Assembly (NCBI GenBank): GCA_003164715.1
Contig: PLTZ01000028.1
Span: forward strand, 1 to 43,283
Origin: Opitutaceae bacterium
GTDB taxonomy: Bacteria > Verrucomicrobiota > Verrucomicrobiia > Opitutales > Opitutaceae
Reading direction: 5' to 3'
Length of the DNA stretch: 43,283 nt
Below the pieces are notes generated by a model. That model saw only the letters and a list, made by a program, of their open reading frames with translations. It was not told the DNA's origin and made no database searches. Below are positions 1-7,722 of this stretch, in pieces. The translations under genes and the position numbers were made by a program. Numbering within the stretch: the first letter of the stretch is position 1; each line of letters starts with the position of its first letter.

Positions 1-161
1 GTCAAGATCTGTCTGGACCTCCCGCCAAGAGAGAGGGCGAGGCGGCCCGCGTGGCATCGAGGCCTCGATTTCACCGAACCTGCCATGCCCGCGCGACATG
101 CGCGCCGACGATATTTGGGCGATGCTACCTGCGCGCTTTGGCGCAACCTTGGCGCGGACGT

Positions 162-1154
162 CTACTTCGCGTCGACGCTTGTGCGAAGCAACATGTACAG
201 CGGGTTTTCGTGCGGCAGGTGGTCAAGCGAAACGCTGTTCGGATCGGGGTCCTCGTAGTGGTCGAGAAGCGTAGCCGCGAGGGAGTCTCGCAGTATCTGG
301 CCGTTCCCCAGCGGCTCGTTCCAATCAATGGTGGACCAAAGACCCTTGGGTGGCGCCTTTAGGAGGGTAACCGTGTATCGGATGGTCTCGTTATCCCGTG
401 CGGCCTGTGGGTTCCAAAAATTACGCCCGAGTAAATAGTCGGATGCGAAGTCAGTCCACGAGCCGTATGAGGCCTGAAGGAGCCGAGCCGCCGGGATAAT
501 CCTGTCCCACGCCTCCTGTTCGGATAGCCACCCGGCTTCGACGCCCCCGCGGCAGAGGCTTATGTATCTCCCGAAATCCCAAGCGGTGATGGGCAGCACG
601 CCCCTGTGTAGGGGCCCGAGATGGGTGGCGACAATGAATGCGCGTTCCCCGTCGTTGTTTTCAGAGGCTTCCTCCTTAATGATGGTGAGATAGTTCTCCA
701 TCTTGCCCACAAGAAGCCTCTTGCGGATATCCCAGTAGGCGTTTCTGTGGCCGTCTTCGCCGCTCTGAAGCTTGTCCAGCGTGCCCAGCAATTCCTCGCG
801 GCTTTGGATGCTCCATTGAGAAGCGAGAAGTTCCTTCAATTTCTTCTGTCGCTCCTCGAGATCGGCGGGCCCCAAGAGCGGCACCAACCTCGAATAAGGA
901 TATCCATTCTGGGAATCAAGAATGGCACCGAATGCGAGAGCATGCGTCTTAACTGAATCTCAGATTACCGCAACCGGGGGTGCCACGACTTGACCTGACG
1001 CGGCCGGGGGTGCCGCAACCTGCCTTAATGAAGGTGCCTTTGCATTCTGGCAACCCGCACACGCGCCTCCAAGCATGGAGGCGACAATAATAATAAGCCT
1101 TGGTTGGGGAAACAGACTCATGGCGTGAGGTGTGGACGTGCGAACGCTTATCAC
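162..1154 (-). pseudogene. DUF1266-domain lipoprotein gene interrupted by an in-frame TGA
   Basis: Two open stretches lie in one frame and are separated only by a TGA at 960-962. The upstream part (960-1154) encodes a lipoprotein-type export signal: a short basic start, a hydrophobic run (LIIIVASMLGG) and Cys within GACAGC. The downstream part (162-959) carries a DUF1266 domain, seen in the motifs AFGAILDSQNG, WDFGRYISLC, GWLSEQEAWDRI and YLLGRNFW. The AFGAILDSQNG motif, normal at the start of the domain, lies between the TGA and the first usable start (TTG at 887), so the downstream part alone cannot make a whole domain. The GTG at 1154 overlaps the stop of the gene before it (GTGA, 1154-1151), which suggests coupling. 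The function of DUF1266 proteins is not known to me. Possible explanations are a nonsense mutation, a sequencing error or TGA readthrough. Confidence 0.7.
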
Positions 1155-2243
1155 AGTGTGGATGACCGCTTTCCCACGACCGGCAATGCTTCGGACCCAT
1201 TATCGATCGGCAGTCTGTAGATCTTTCCCAATGTCTCCATCATCATGCGGAAGTTGTCGTCGTCCTTCTGGCTGAAATTCCCCACCACAACGGCCACGCC
1301 TCCGCCTATTCTGAACAGGCCCAGAAAGAGGTTTCTGAACTGGGCGGCTGGCGGCCTCTGACCATTCGAAAAGGAGGCGTTGGTGAGGATGCAATAGTAG
1401 AGGTTGCCGGACGCAATCGGAAGGCTCTGGACGTCACACCGCCTTTCCAGCGAGTTCGAGAGATAGGGTGCGCAGATCGCCCTGATCTCGGCTTCCGCAA
1501 CCCCTGCCGTACCAAGATTTCCATCCGGGTCTTCGAGCACTTGGATTCGAAAAGTCTGGGCAATCTCGCCCGTTGGGTCCTTGGCCTGCAACCTGCCCCA
1601 ACCCGGGGTCGGACTGGTAATCGTATGCGAGGCGCGGGTCGTGAGGGATCATCATCAACTCGCTCCGCGAGATGGTCACAGCGCTTAAGATTATAGCTGG
1701 CTGACTGCTTAGGGTAGGATCGACGAGAATACCACCTTCGCTTACGGCATTCGGACCATTGGCTTCCTTGGCGCCATCATACCAGGTGACTTCGTACTTG
1801 GTTCCATCGACTGTTCCCGAAACGTTCTGTCGGAGGGGAGCGTGAATAACTACCTGATATGGGTTTATCCGGTCGGGTCCTGGGACTTGCCTAATCGTGT
1901 AGATGACCTCCTTTTCCCCGAATTCCGGCAGTGTCGTTGTCTCAGTGCCCATCGCGTCCGTGTCCCTGTTAGGCCGGAGCGCGGGAAGCGTCTCATCGCC
2001 CTTCCTGAAGGCCCTTGCATAGAGCTCGCTTGATATCGGCGCCGATTGGGGAATCTGGTACGTGATCCTAACCGTTGTCTCTGCCTCGTCGTGACCGCAG
2101 TGGACAAGCCTTGCGGGGGGATTCTCCGCAGCGGCGAGATTCGAAGCGGCGAGAAGGAGCACCGCCAACCCATGCGCCAGATTCTCAATCACAAGCCCCG
2201 CGTTCCGCGAAGGCGGTCTTCTAGGTGTGTGCAGGCTCTTCAT
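1151..2243 (-). pseudogene. Exported protein of unknown function with a frameshift
   Basis: The ATG at 2243 follows a GAGGAGAT ribosome site. The first 45 residues form a signal peptide ending ASNLAAA before ENPPARL. The frame then runs through a mixed, soluble-looking sequence to about 1600. There it drifts into low-complexity, Arg/Gly-rich text, while another frame takes over with protein-like text (LQAKDPTGEIAQTFRIQVLE) down to the stop at 1151. Reading SDPG then WGRLQAKDP joins the two parts with a one-base shift in the GGGTTGGGG run at about 1597-1605. The repaired protein would have about 363 residues. I do not recognise the family. The gene overlaps the DUF1266 gene by four bases, so the two probably formed an operon. 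The local GC content is lower than in the genes to the right. Confidence 0.6.
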
Positions 2244-2410
2244 TGTCTTGCGATCTCCTCACAGGAATCCTCAGCCAAACTGGAGCCCGCCACTGAATCT
2301 GGGCACTCGGACAGTCCGTGCCGGCTTCCCTATACCATTAAGCTGGAGAATGGCCGGACTCTCCAGCAAAATTCCTCTCTGCACCTGCCGGTTGCTATCC
2401 GGGCGGCGGG

Positions 2411-3259
2411 TCAGCAGACGGTCTGCAGCAGCCGGTTGAACGAGCTGAGCGCGTGGTCGATGATCGGGCTGGCCTCCGTGGGATCCAGGCCCGACTTGCG
2501 GTAGATCTCCTCGGAGTCGTGCCAGTAGTCCGATTCTCCGGGAAGTCCGTGCCCCAGCATGTTAGCTATGCCTGCGGCGAGGTGCAGCAGGTGGGTGAGG
2601 GGCATGTGGTGACCCTCCGGGGCGTAGTGGTCGCTGATCGCCACCACGACCTCGCTCGGGAACCTCCAGGCCTTGAGGATGATGGCCGCGGCCTCGGTGT
2701 TCGTGAAGCCGAAGACGCTGCGCTCCCATTCGGCGACGCCCGTCTCCTCGATCCGGTCGGGGACCTCACCGATCTGGATCTGGGGGTTGCACGCAAGCTT
2801 GTCCAGGGCGACCTTGCCGATCGAGCGCAGCAGCCCGATCGTGTAGCAGTTGCGCGGGTCCTCGCCGGCGCCTGCGGCCAGCTCCTCCATCAGGAGCCCC
2901 GTAAAGAGCGAATTCTCCCTGAGCTGCTTGCTGGAGATGCCGTAGGTCGGCAGGCCCCCTTCGCTAAAGTGGTCCAGCAGCGCGAAGCCGACCATGCGGT
3001 GGACCTCCTGGTAGCCCATCAGCGACACCGCGTCCTCCACGGACGCAACGGGCTCCGCCTGCGCGTACACGACGCTGTTTGCCGAGCGAATGAGCCGCGC
3101 GACCAGTGCCGGGTCGCGGCGAAGCGGGACAATGATCCGTCCGAGGTAGACGGAGGGGTCCTTCAGCAACGTCCCCAACTGCAACAGGGTGTGCCGGGTT
3201 GCGGGGAACGAATTTGCGATCTGCAGGATGCGGTCCTGCGACAGGGCCTCTACACTCAT
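2411..3259 (-). CDS. HDOD domain protein
   Basis: A 282-residue cytoplasmic protein that is one HDOD domain, a metal-free relative of HD phosphohydrolases used in signalling scaffolds. Visible hallmarks are LLQLGTLLKDPSVYLGRI near residues 20-40, DPALVARLIRSANSV, the VEDAVSLMGYQEV segment, and the later YTIGLLRSIGKVALD and FGFTNTEAAAIILKAW, where the HD metal ligands are degenerate. The start is set at the ATG at 3259, because upstream in-frame text (to 3586) is Pro/Arg-rich and not conserved in style. The gene lies head to head with a second HDOD gene (3586-4500), and the two align along most of their length, so they are probably duplicates. No output domain is attached. HDOD proteins often work with two-component or c-di-GMP pathways; the partner here is not known. 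Confidence 0.85.
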   Translation of the reverse strand: MSVEALSQDRILQIANSFPATRHTLLQLGTLLKDPSVYLGRIIVPLRRDPALVARLIRSANSVVYAQAEPVASVEDAVSLMGYQEVHRMVGFALLDHFSEGGLPTYGISSKQLRENSLFTGLLMEELAAGAGEDPRNCYTIGLLRSIGKVALDKLACNPQIQIGEVPDRIEETGVAEWERSVFGFTNTEAAAIILKAWRFPSEVVVAISDHYAPEGHHMPLTHLLHLAAGIANMLGHGLPGESDYWHDSEEIYRKSGLDPTEASPIIDHALSSFNRLLQTVC

Positions 3260-3585
3260 GGAATGATAGAATGCATATCGGTTGTTATTGGGCGCACTTA
3301 AGGCTGATGAGGCGCTCAGTCGTGATTCGGGCGGATCGCGTGCGCCACGGTCCTGCCATATGCCCGCTGGCCCGGTTCCTCGGATCCGGGGCGGCATGAT
3401 CGTCCCGCGATTGCCGCCTAGGCGCCAGGTGGGCCGCGTGTGTCGGGATGAATGAACTTGCGGGAGCGACCGTGGCAACCCCCGGGGCGTGGCCGGGACG
3501 CACGCATGCGCGCCGCCCCCCACTTGTAAGATTTGCACGAAACGAACGCGGGATTGTGCCGATAATAAGGTCCGCTGATCTCCCA
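3260..3585. other. Divergent intergenic region between the two HDOD genes
   Basis: These 326 bases should hold both promoters. I see a perfect 10-bp palindrome CGCCTAGGCG at 3415-3424, almost in the middle, which could be an operator for the pair. The in-frame extensions of both flanking genes run through this region, but their Arg/Pro-rich translation does not look like protein. No RNA gene is apparent. Confidence 0.4.
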
Positions 3586-4500
3586 ATGATAGCCGAATGC
3601 CCCACGCTTCCGGTCCATGCGCTCACCCCCGAGGACGTCGCTCGGAGTGTCCGCCATGTTCCGTCGGCACCCAAGGTGCTTCCCCGTCTCAAGCAGATGC
3701 TGAGCGACGGCAATTCGGCGATTCACGAGATCGTCATGCTCATCCGCCTCGATGTCGGCATCTCGGCCCGCGTGCTCCATGTCGCGAACAGCGCCTACTA
3801 CAGCCAGGGGGCCCGCTGCTTCACCGTGGAGGAAGCCGTCGCCCGGGTCGGCTATGACGAGGTCTACGACCTTGTCGCCTACGCCGTGGCCTCGCAGGTG
3901 CTGGTGCGCCCGCTTTCGGCGTACGGCATTGAGGCGGATGAGCTCTGGAGGCAGTCGGTCGCGTGCGCCCTAGCCGCCGAGACGATCGCGCTCTACACGG
4001 GCCAGGACAGGAACGTCGCGTACACGAATGGCCTCCTGCACGCCGTGGGCCTTGTCGCGGTGGACGAATGGGCGAGACGCAACCCGCATTCCTGGACGCT
4101 CGTGAACGAGGGGTTCCCGAGAGAGACGATCGAGAGCGAGCGGGCGGCGCTCGGCTTCACGAACGCCGAGGCGGGCGCCGCGCTGCTGCGCATCTGGGAT
4201 TTTCCGAGGGAGATGTCCGAGCCGGTGCGGTGGCAGTACGCCCCCAACGCATCCGACGGCCACCTGAGGATGGCCTGCCTGCTTCACGCGGCGAAATGGC
4301 TGCGAAGCACCGTGTGCGCCGGGGGCCGGAGGCTTCCGGCCCACCTTGATGAGGCGCAGCTGACGCCGCTGGCGCTCAGCCCGAAGCTCCTGGCGGGGAT
4401 GGTCTTCATGGTCGAGACGAGGCTCGCGGAGATCAGCTCGCTCTTGGACGTTGACAATTACCCGCGGCGGGGCCGCGCGCGCATTTCCGAAGTGGATTGA
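3586..4500 (+). CDS. HDOD domain protein (second copy)
   Basis: A 304-residue protein with one HDOD domain: VRHVPSAPKVLPRLKQML near residues 23-40, then IVMLIRLDVGISARVLHVAN and VEEAVARVGYDEVYDLVAYA, and later YTNGLLHAVGLVAVDEWA and LGFTNAEAGAALLRIWDFP. It matches the neighbour at 2411-3259 in order and spacing of motifs but is clearly diverged, so this looks like an old duplication. The ATG at 3586 begins the protein-like text; an upstream in-frame start at 3448 would add 46 residues of low-complexity sequence. No membrane segment or catalytic output domain is visible. Its role is probably as a signalling adaptor. The downstream padR starts 177 bases later. Confidence 0.83.
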   Translation: MIAECPTLPVHALTPEDVARSVRHVPSAPKVLPRLKQMLSDGNSAIHEIVMLIRLDVGISARVLHVANSAYYSQGARCFTVEEAVARVGYDEVYDLVAYAVASQVLVRPLSAYGIEADELWRQSVACALAAETIALYTGQDRNVAYTNGLLHAVGLVAVDEWARRNPHSWTLVNEGFPRETIESERAALGFTNAEAGAALLRIWDFPREMSEPVRWQYAPNASDGHLRMACLLHAAKWLRSTVCAGGRRLPAHLDEAQLTPLALSPKLLAGMVFMVETRLAEISSLLDVDNYPRRGRARISEVD

Positions 4501-4623
4501 GTGCGGCCCCGCGGCACGGGGTGCGCCCCTGCAGGCTGTGCCGGGACCCTGCGGCCAGGCGAAGGCCGGCAAGACCGTGCGGACAAGCCTGGACGCGCGA
4601 GCGGCAGCGGCGCGCAACAATTA

Positions 4624-4667
4624 CCTCGACAATCTAGGCTTCGCGACTGTAACCTAGATCATCTAGG
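4624..4667 (+). promoter_or_regulatory. Two-box CTAG operator upstream of padR
   Basis: A perfect inverted repeat CCTAGATCATCTAGG (7-1-7) lies at 4653-4667, ending 10 bases before the padR ATG. A second copy with two changes, CCTCGACAATCTAGG, lies at 4624-4638, so the boxes start 29 bases apart. PadR repressors usually bind such dyads in front of their own operon and release them on ligand binding. The position argues for autoregulation of padR and the permease behind it. The assignment to PadR is inference. Confidence 0.6.
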
Positions 4668-4677
4668 CCCCACACCC

Positions 4678-4998
4678 ATGGCTGAACTCCTGTCCGGTAC
4701 CCTCGATCTCCTTGTGCTGCGCGTCCTCAATTCCGGGCCCCTGCATGGGTTTGGGATCGGCGAGCGGATTCACGTCCTCTCGAGGGAGGCCCTGGACGTC
4801 GAGGAGGGGTCGCTCTATCCCGCGCTCTACCGGATGGAGGCGAAGGGATGGATCGAGTCCGAGTGGGGCCAGTCCGAGCGGGGCCGGAAGGCGAAGCTGT
4901 ACTCGCTGACGAGGGACGGCCGCAGTCAGCTCGAGACCGAGCGGGAGAACTGGAACCGGGCGGCGCTCGCGATCCGCGACATCCTAGATAACGCGTGA
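4678..4998 (+). CDS. PadR-family transcriptional regulator
   Basis: A 106-residue protein that is almost only a PadR winged helix. The signature pieces are LLSGTLDLLVLRVLNSGPLHG (residues 4-24), then EGSLYPALYRMEAKGWIESEW and KAKLYSLTRDGRSQLE forming the recognition helix and wing. The short C-terminus fits the PadR-s2 class. The ATG at 4678 is chosen because PadR proteins begin just before this motif and because the operator ends directly upstream. The gene is followed after six bases by an ADOP permease, the standard pairing for this regulator type in Acidobacteria and Verrucomicrobia. It probably represses both genes. Confidence 0.92.
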   Translation: MAELLSGTLDLLVLRVLNSGPLHGFGIGERIHVLSREALDVEEGSLYPALYRMEAKGWIESEWGQSERGRKAKLYSLTRDGRSQLETERENWNRAALAIRDILDNA

Positions 4999-5004
4999 GG
5001 CACG

Positions 5005-7674
5005 ATGAGCTGGATCCGGCGCCTTCGGTTCAGGCTCAGGACGGTGCTCCGGAAAGGGGCGCTGGATGCGGAGATGGCGGAGGAGCTGCGCGAGCATGTT
5101 GAGCTTCTGACCGAGCGCTACGCGAGGGATGGAATGGCGCCGGAGGAGGCGCTCCTCACGGCCCGCAGGAGGTTCGGCGGGGCCGATCAGATCAGCGAGC
5201 GGTGCCGCGACGAGCGCGGCACCCGCTGGATGGACGGCATCGGGCGTGCGGTCCGCCTCGCGGCGCGAGCGCTGCGCAAGAACCCAGGGTTCACGGCCAC
5301 CGCGGTCGCGACGGTCGCCCTATGCCTCGGCGCCAACCTTGTGATCTTTGCGGTGGCTGACGCCGTCCTCTTTCGGCCGCTGCCGCTGGCCGATGAGGCG
5401 AGGCTGGTGACCCTCATGAACAGCTACCCGCTGGCGGGGGATGTCCGCGCCACCAACTCGATCGCGAACTATTACGACCGTCGCGGCTCCATCCCGGCCT
5501 TCTCGTCGGTCTCCATCTACAAGGAAACCTACCTGACCGTGGGGGGTGCGGACCATCCCAGCCGGGTGGATATCGCGCTCATTTCCCCGGAGTTCTTCTC
5601 AACCCTCGGCGTGCGCCTCGCAAAGGGCAGGCCGTTCACGGAAGCCGAGATGATCGATGGCGCCGACGGGGTCGCGATCTTGACCGACGGGTTCTGGCGC
5701 GGGTACTTCAACGCGGACCCCAACGTGATAGGCCGGTCCTTTCCCAGCAATGGACGCGCCACGACGGTTGTCGGCGTCCTGCCGGCGGCCTTTCACTTTC
5801 CCTCGAGCAGGGCGCAACTCTACCGTCCCCTTGCGCACGGCCCTTACGGGCTCAATCCGTGGATGCGCCACACGGCCAACGGAGGGCCGATGGTCGCGCG
5901 GTTGGCTCCCGGGACAACCCTTGCGGACGCCCAGGCGCAGATGGACGCGTTCAACGCCCTCCAGCTCAAGGACGACCCCATTGCGAAGATTGTCACGGAG
6001 GGCGGGTACTGCACCAAGGTCCTGCCCTTTCGCGGCGACTTTATCCGCGCGGTCAGGCCGATCCTGCTCCTCGTGGAATGCGGCGCGCTCTGTCTCCTGC
6101 TCATGGGGCTGGTGAACCTCGTCAACCTGCTCCTCATTCGGGCCAACGGCCGGGTGCGGGAGGTCGCGGTGCGCAGGGCGCTTGGCGCGGGCAGGGGCCA
6201 CATCATCCTCGATTCGGTTGTGGAGACCTTCCTGATCGCCCTCGGCGGGGGCGCCTTGGGCGCGCTCCTCGGCTACTGGGGTATCCGCGTGCTCGGGTCG
6301 CTCGGGGTTGACCGGCTGCCGCTTGGCGAGTTGATCGGGTTCAATGGGCGCATAGCGGCCGCATCCGTGGCGGCCACGGTCGCGGCCGGCCTTCTCCTTG
6401 GCCTCCCCGTCATTGGGTTCAATCTTGGCTCGAGGCTCGCCGGCGGCCTTCAGGCGGAATCCTATGGGGGCACCTCGGGCCGGAGGATCGGTCGAGCCCG
6501 CGGTGTGTTTGTCGTGGCGCAGGTCGCCCTTTCCTTTGTGCTGCTGATGTGCGCGGGGCTGCTGGGGATGAGCCTGATGCGCATTCTTGAAATACCCCCC
6601 GGATTCACGACGGACGGCATCGTGGCCGGGAAGGTTTCGCTTCCGGACCAGAGCTACAAGGACGCCAAGTCCCAAGTTGAATTCGTCGAGCGGCTGCTGC
6701 CCGCACTTCGCGGGATCCCGGGCGTCGAACTGAGCGCGATCAAGAGCGGATTGCCGTTCACGGGGATCATACCCGAGGGCCCGTTCACCGCGGAGGGGCG
6801 CGCCCCCCGGCCCGGGGACGCGATGCTGCTTCATCAGCATTCCGCCGCGACGAGCGACTACTGGAGGATAATGGGCATCCCGCTGATCGAGGGGCGGCTT
6901 CTTGAGGATTCCGACGAGACGCGCAAGGACGTGGTCTGCCTTGTGGACCAGACGTTTGCCAGGCGCTATTGGCCGGGCGCATCCGCCGTGGGGTGCCGCC
7001 TGGGCATCGGCCTTTCGTTCGACAAGGACCACCCCATCACGGTTGTGGGCGTGGTGGGCGACGTGAAGCAGCACGAACTGACCGAGGATTCCGGCACGGG
7101 CTCGGTCTATTTGCCCTATTCCTTCCTCCTGCACCCGGTCTTTTCGATCGTGGTCCGAAGCTCGCTGCCTGCCGCCGTGGTGGCGCCCATGATGCAGAAG
7201 GCGGTCCACCAGCTCGACCCTCTGATCGTGGTTGCCGACCTGCGGTCCATGCAGGCTTATGTCGACGAGAGCTTCGTTGCGCGCCGGTCCCCAGCCATTC
7301 TCGCCGGGACCTTTGCGGCCATCGCGCTGCTCCTGGCCGCGATCGGCACATTCGGCGTCCTGGGCTACGCCGTTTCCCGGCGGCAGCGGGAGATCGGCGT
7401 GCGCATGGCGCTCGGGGCGCAACCCGCCCAGATCCAGCGGAGGTTCCTCCTCGCCGGCCTGCGCCTCGTGGCTGCAGGCGTCGCATTCGGCTTCCTCGGC
7501 GCGTGGGCCGCCAGCCGTGCGATGCAGGGGGTCCTCTTCGGCATTCATCCGATGAACGGCGTGGCGCTCGCAACCACGGCTGTCATTCTTGTGGCCATTG
7601 CGGTTCCGGCCTGCCTGCTTCCGGCAAGGCGTGCTGCGAACGTCGACCCGTCAACGGTCCTGCGCGCGGAATAG
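5005..7674 (+). CDS. ADOP-type MacB/FtsX permease with N-terminal prefix domain
   Basis: An 889-residue inner-membrane protein. Residues 1-80 form the soluble prefix typical of PadR-linked permeases (EMAEELREHVELLTERYARDG, then ARRRFGG). Next come a first transmembrane helix (about 95-120), a MacB-type periplasmic domain (125-340), three helices of an FtsX unit (about 353-472), a second unit with its helix (502-526), a second periplasmic domain (530-740), and three last helices ending LLPARRAANVDPSTVLRAE. The permease is thus duplicated within one chain and has no ATPase domain, as in acidobacterial duplicated orphan permeases. It starts six bases after padR and so is co-transcribed. By family it could export a drug or lipid, or transmit force to envelope proteins; the substrate cannot be read from sequence. 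Confidence 0.9.
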   Translation: MSWIRRLRFRLRTVLRKGALDAEMAEELREHVELLTERYARDGMAPEEALLTARRRFGGADQISERCRDERGTRWMDGIGRAVRLAARALRKNPGFTATAVATVALCLGANLVIFAVADAVLFRPLPLADEARLVTLMNSYPLAGDVRATNSIANYYDRRGSIPAFSSVSIYKETYLTVGGADHPSRVDIALISPEFFSTLGVRLAKGRPFTEAEMIDGADGVAILTDGFWRGYFNADPNVIGRSFPSNGRATTVVGVLPAAFHFPSSRAQLYRPLAHGPYGLNPWMRHTANGGPMVARLAPGTTLADAQAQMDAFNALQLKDDPIAKIVTEGGYCTKVLPFRGDFIRAVRPILLLVECGALCLLLMGLVNLVNLLLIRANGRVREVAVRRALGAGRGHIILDSVVETFLIALGGGALGALLGYWGIRVLGSLGVDRLPLGELIGFNGRIAAASVAATVAAGLLLGLPVIGFNLGSRLAGGLQAESYGGTSGRRIGRARGVFVVAQVALSFVLLMCAGLLGMSLMRILEIPPGFTTDGIVAGKVSLPDQSYKDAKSQVEFVERLLPALRGIPGVELSAIKSGLPFTGIIPEGPFTAEGRAPRPGDAMLLHQHSAATSDYWRIMGIPLIEGRLLEDSDETRKDVVCLVDQTFARRYWPGASAVGCRLGIGLSFDKDHPITVVGVVGDVKQHELTEDSGTGSVYLPYSFLLHPVFSIVVRSSLPAAVVAPMMQKAVHQLDPLIVVADLRSMQAYVDESFVARRSPAILAGTFAAIALLLAAIGTFGVLGYAVSRRQREIGVRMALGAQPAQIQRRFLLAGLRLVAAGVAFGFLGAWAASRAMQGVLFGIHPMNGVALATTAVILVAIAVPACLLPARRAANVDPSTVLRAE

Positions 7675-7722
7675 TACTAGGGCGCGCATCTAAAAAGGGC
7701 CCCGCCTTCCCTCGGGCTGGCG

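Noticed and set aside
4983-4989. Third CCTAGAT half-site at the 3' end of padR
   Set aside because: It is a single half-site within coding sequence and is explained by the codons there.
5599-7548. Long minus-strand reading frame (649 codons) opposite the first permease
   Set aside because: It is Arg/Gly/Asp-rich with no domain text and lies opposite a clear permease gene; open antisense frames are common in high-GC coding DNA.
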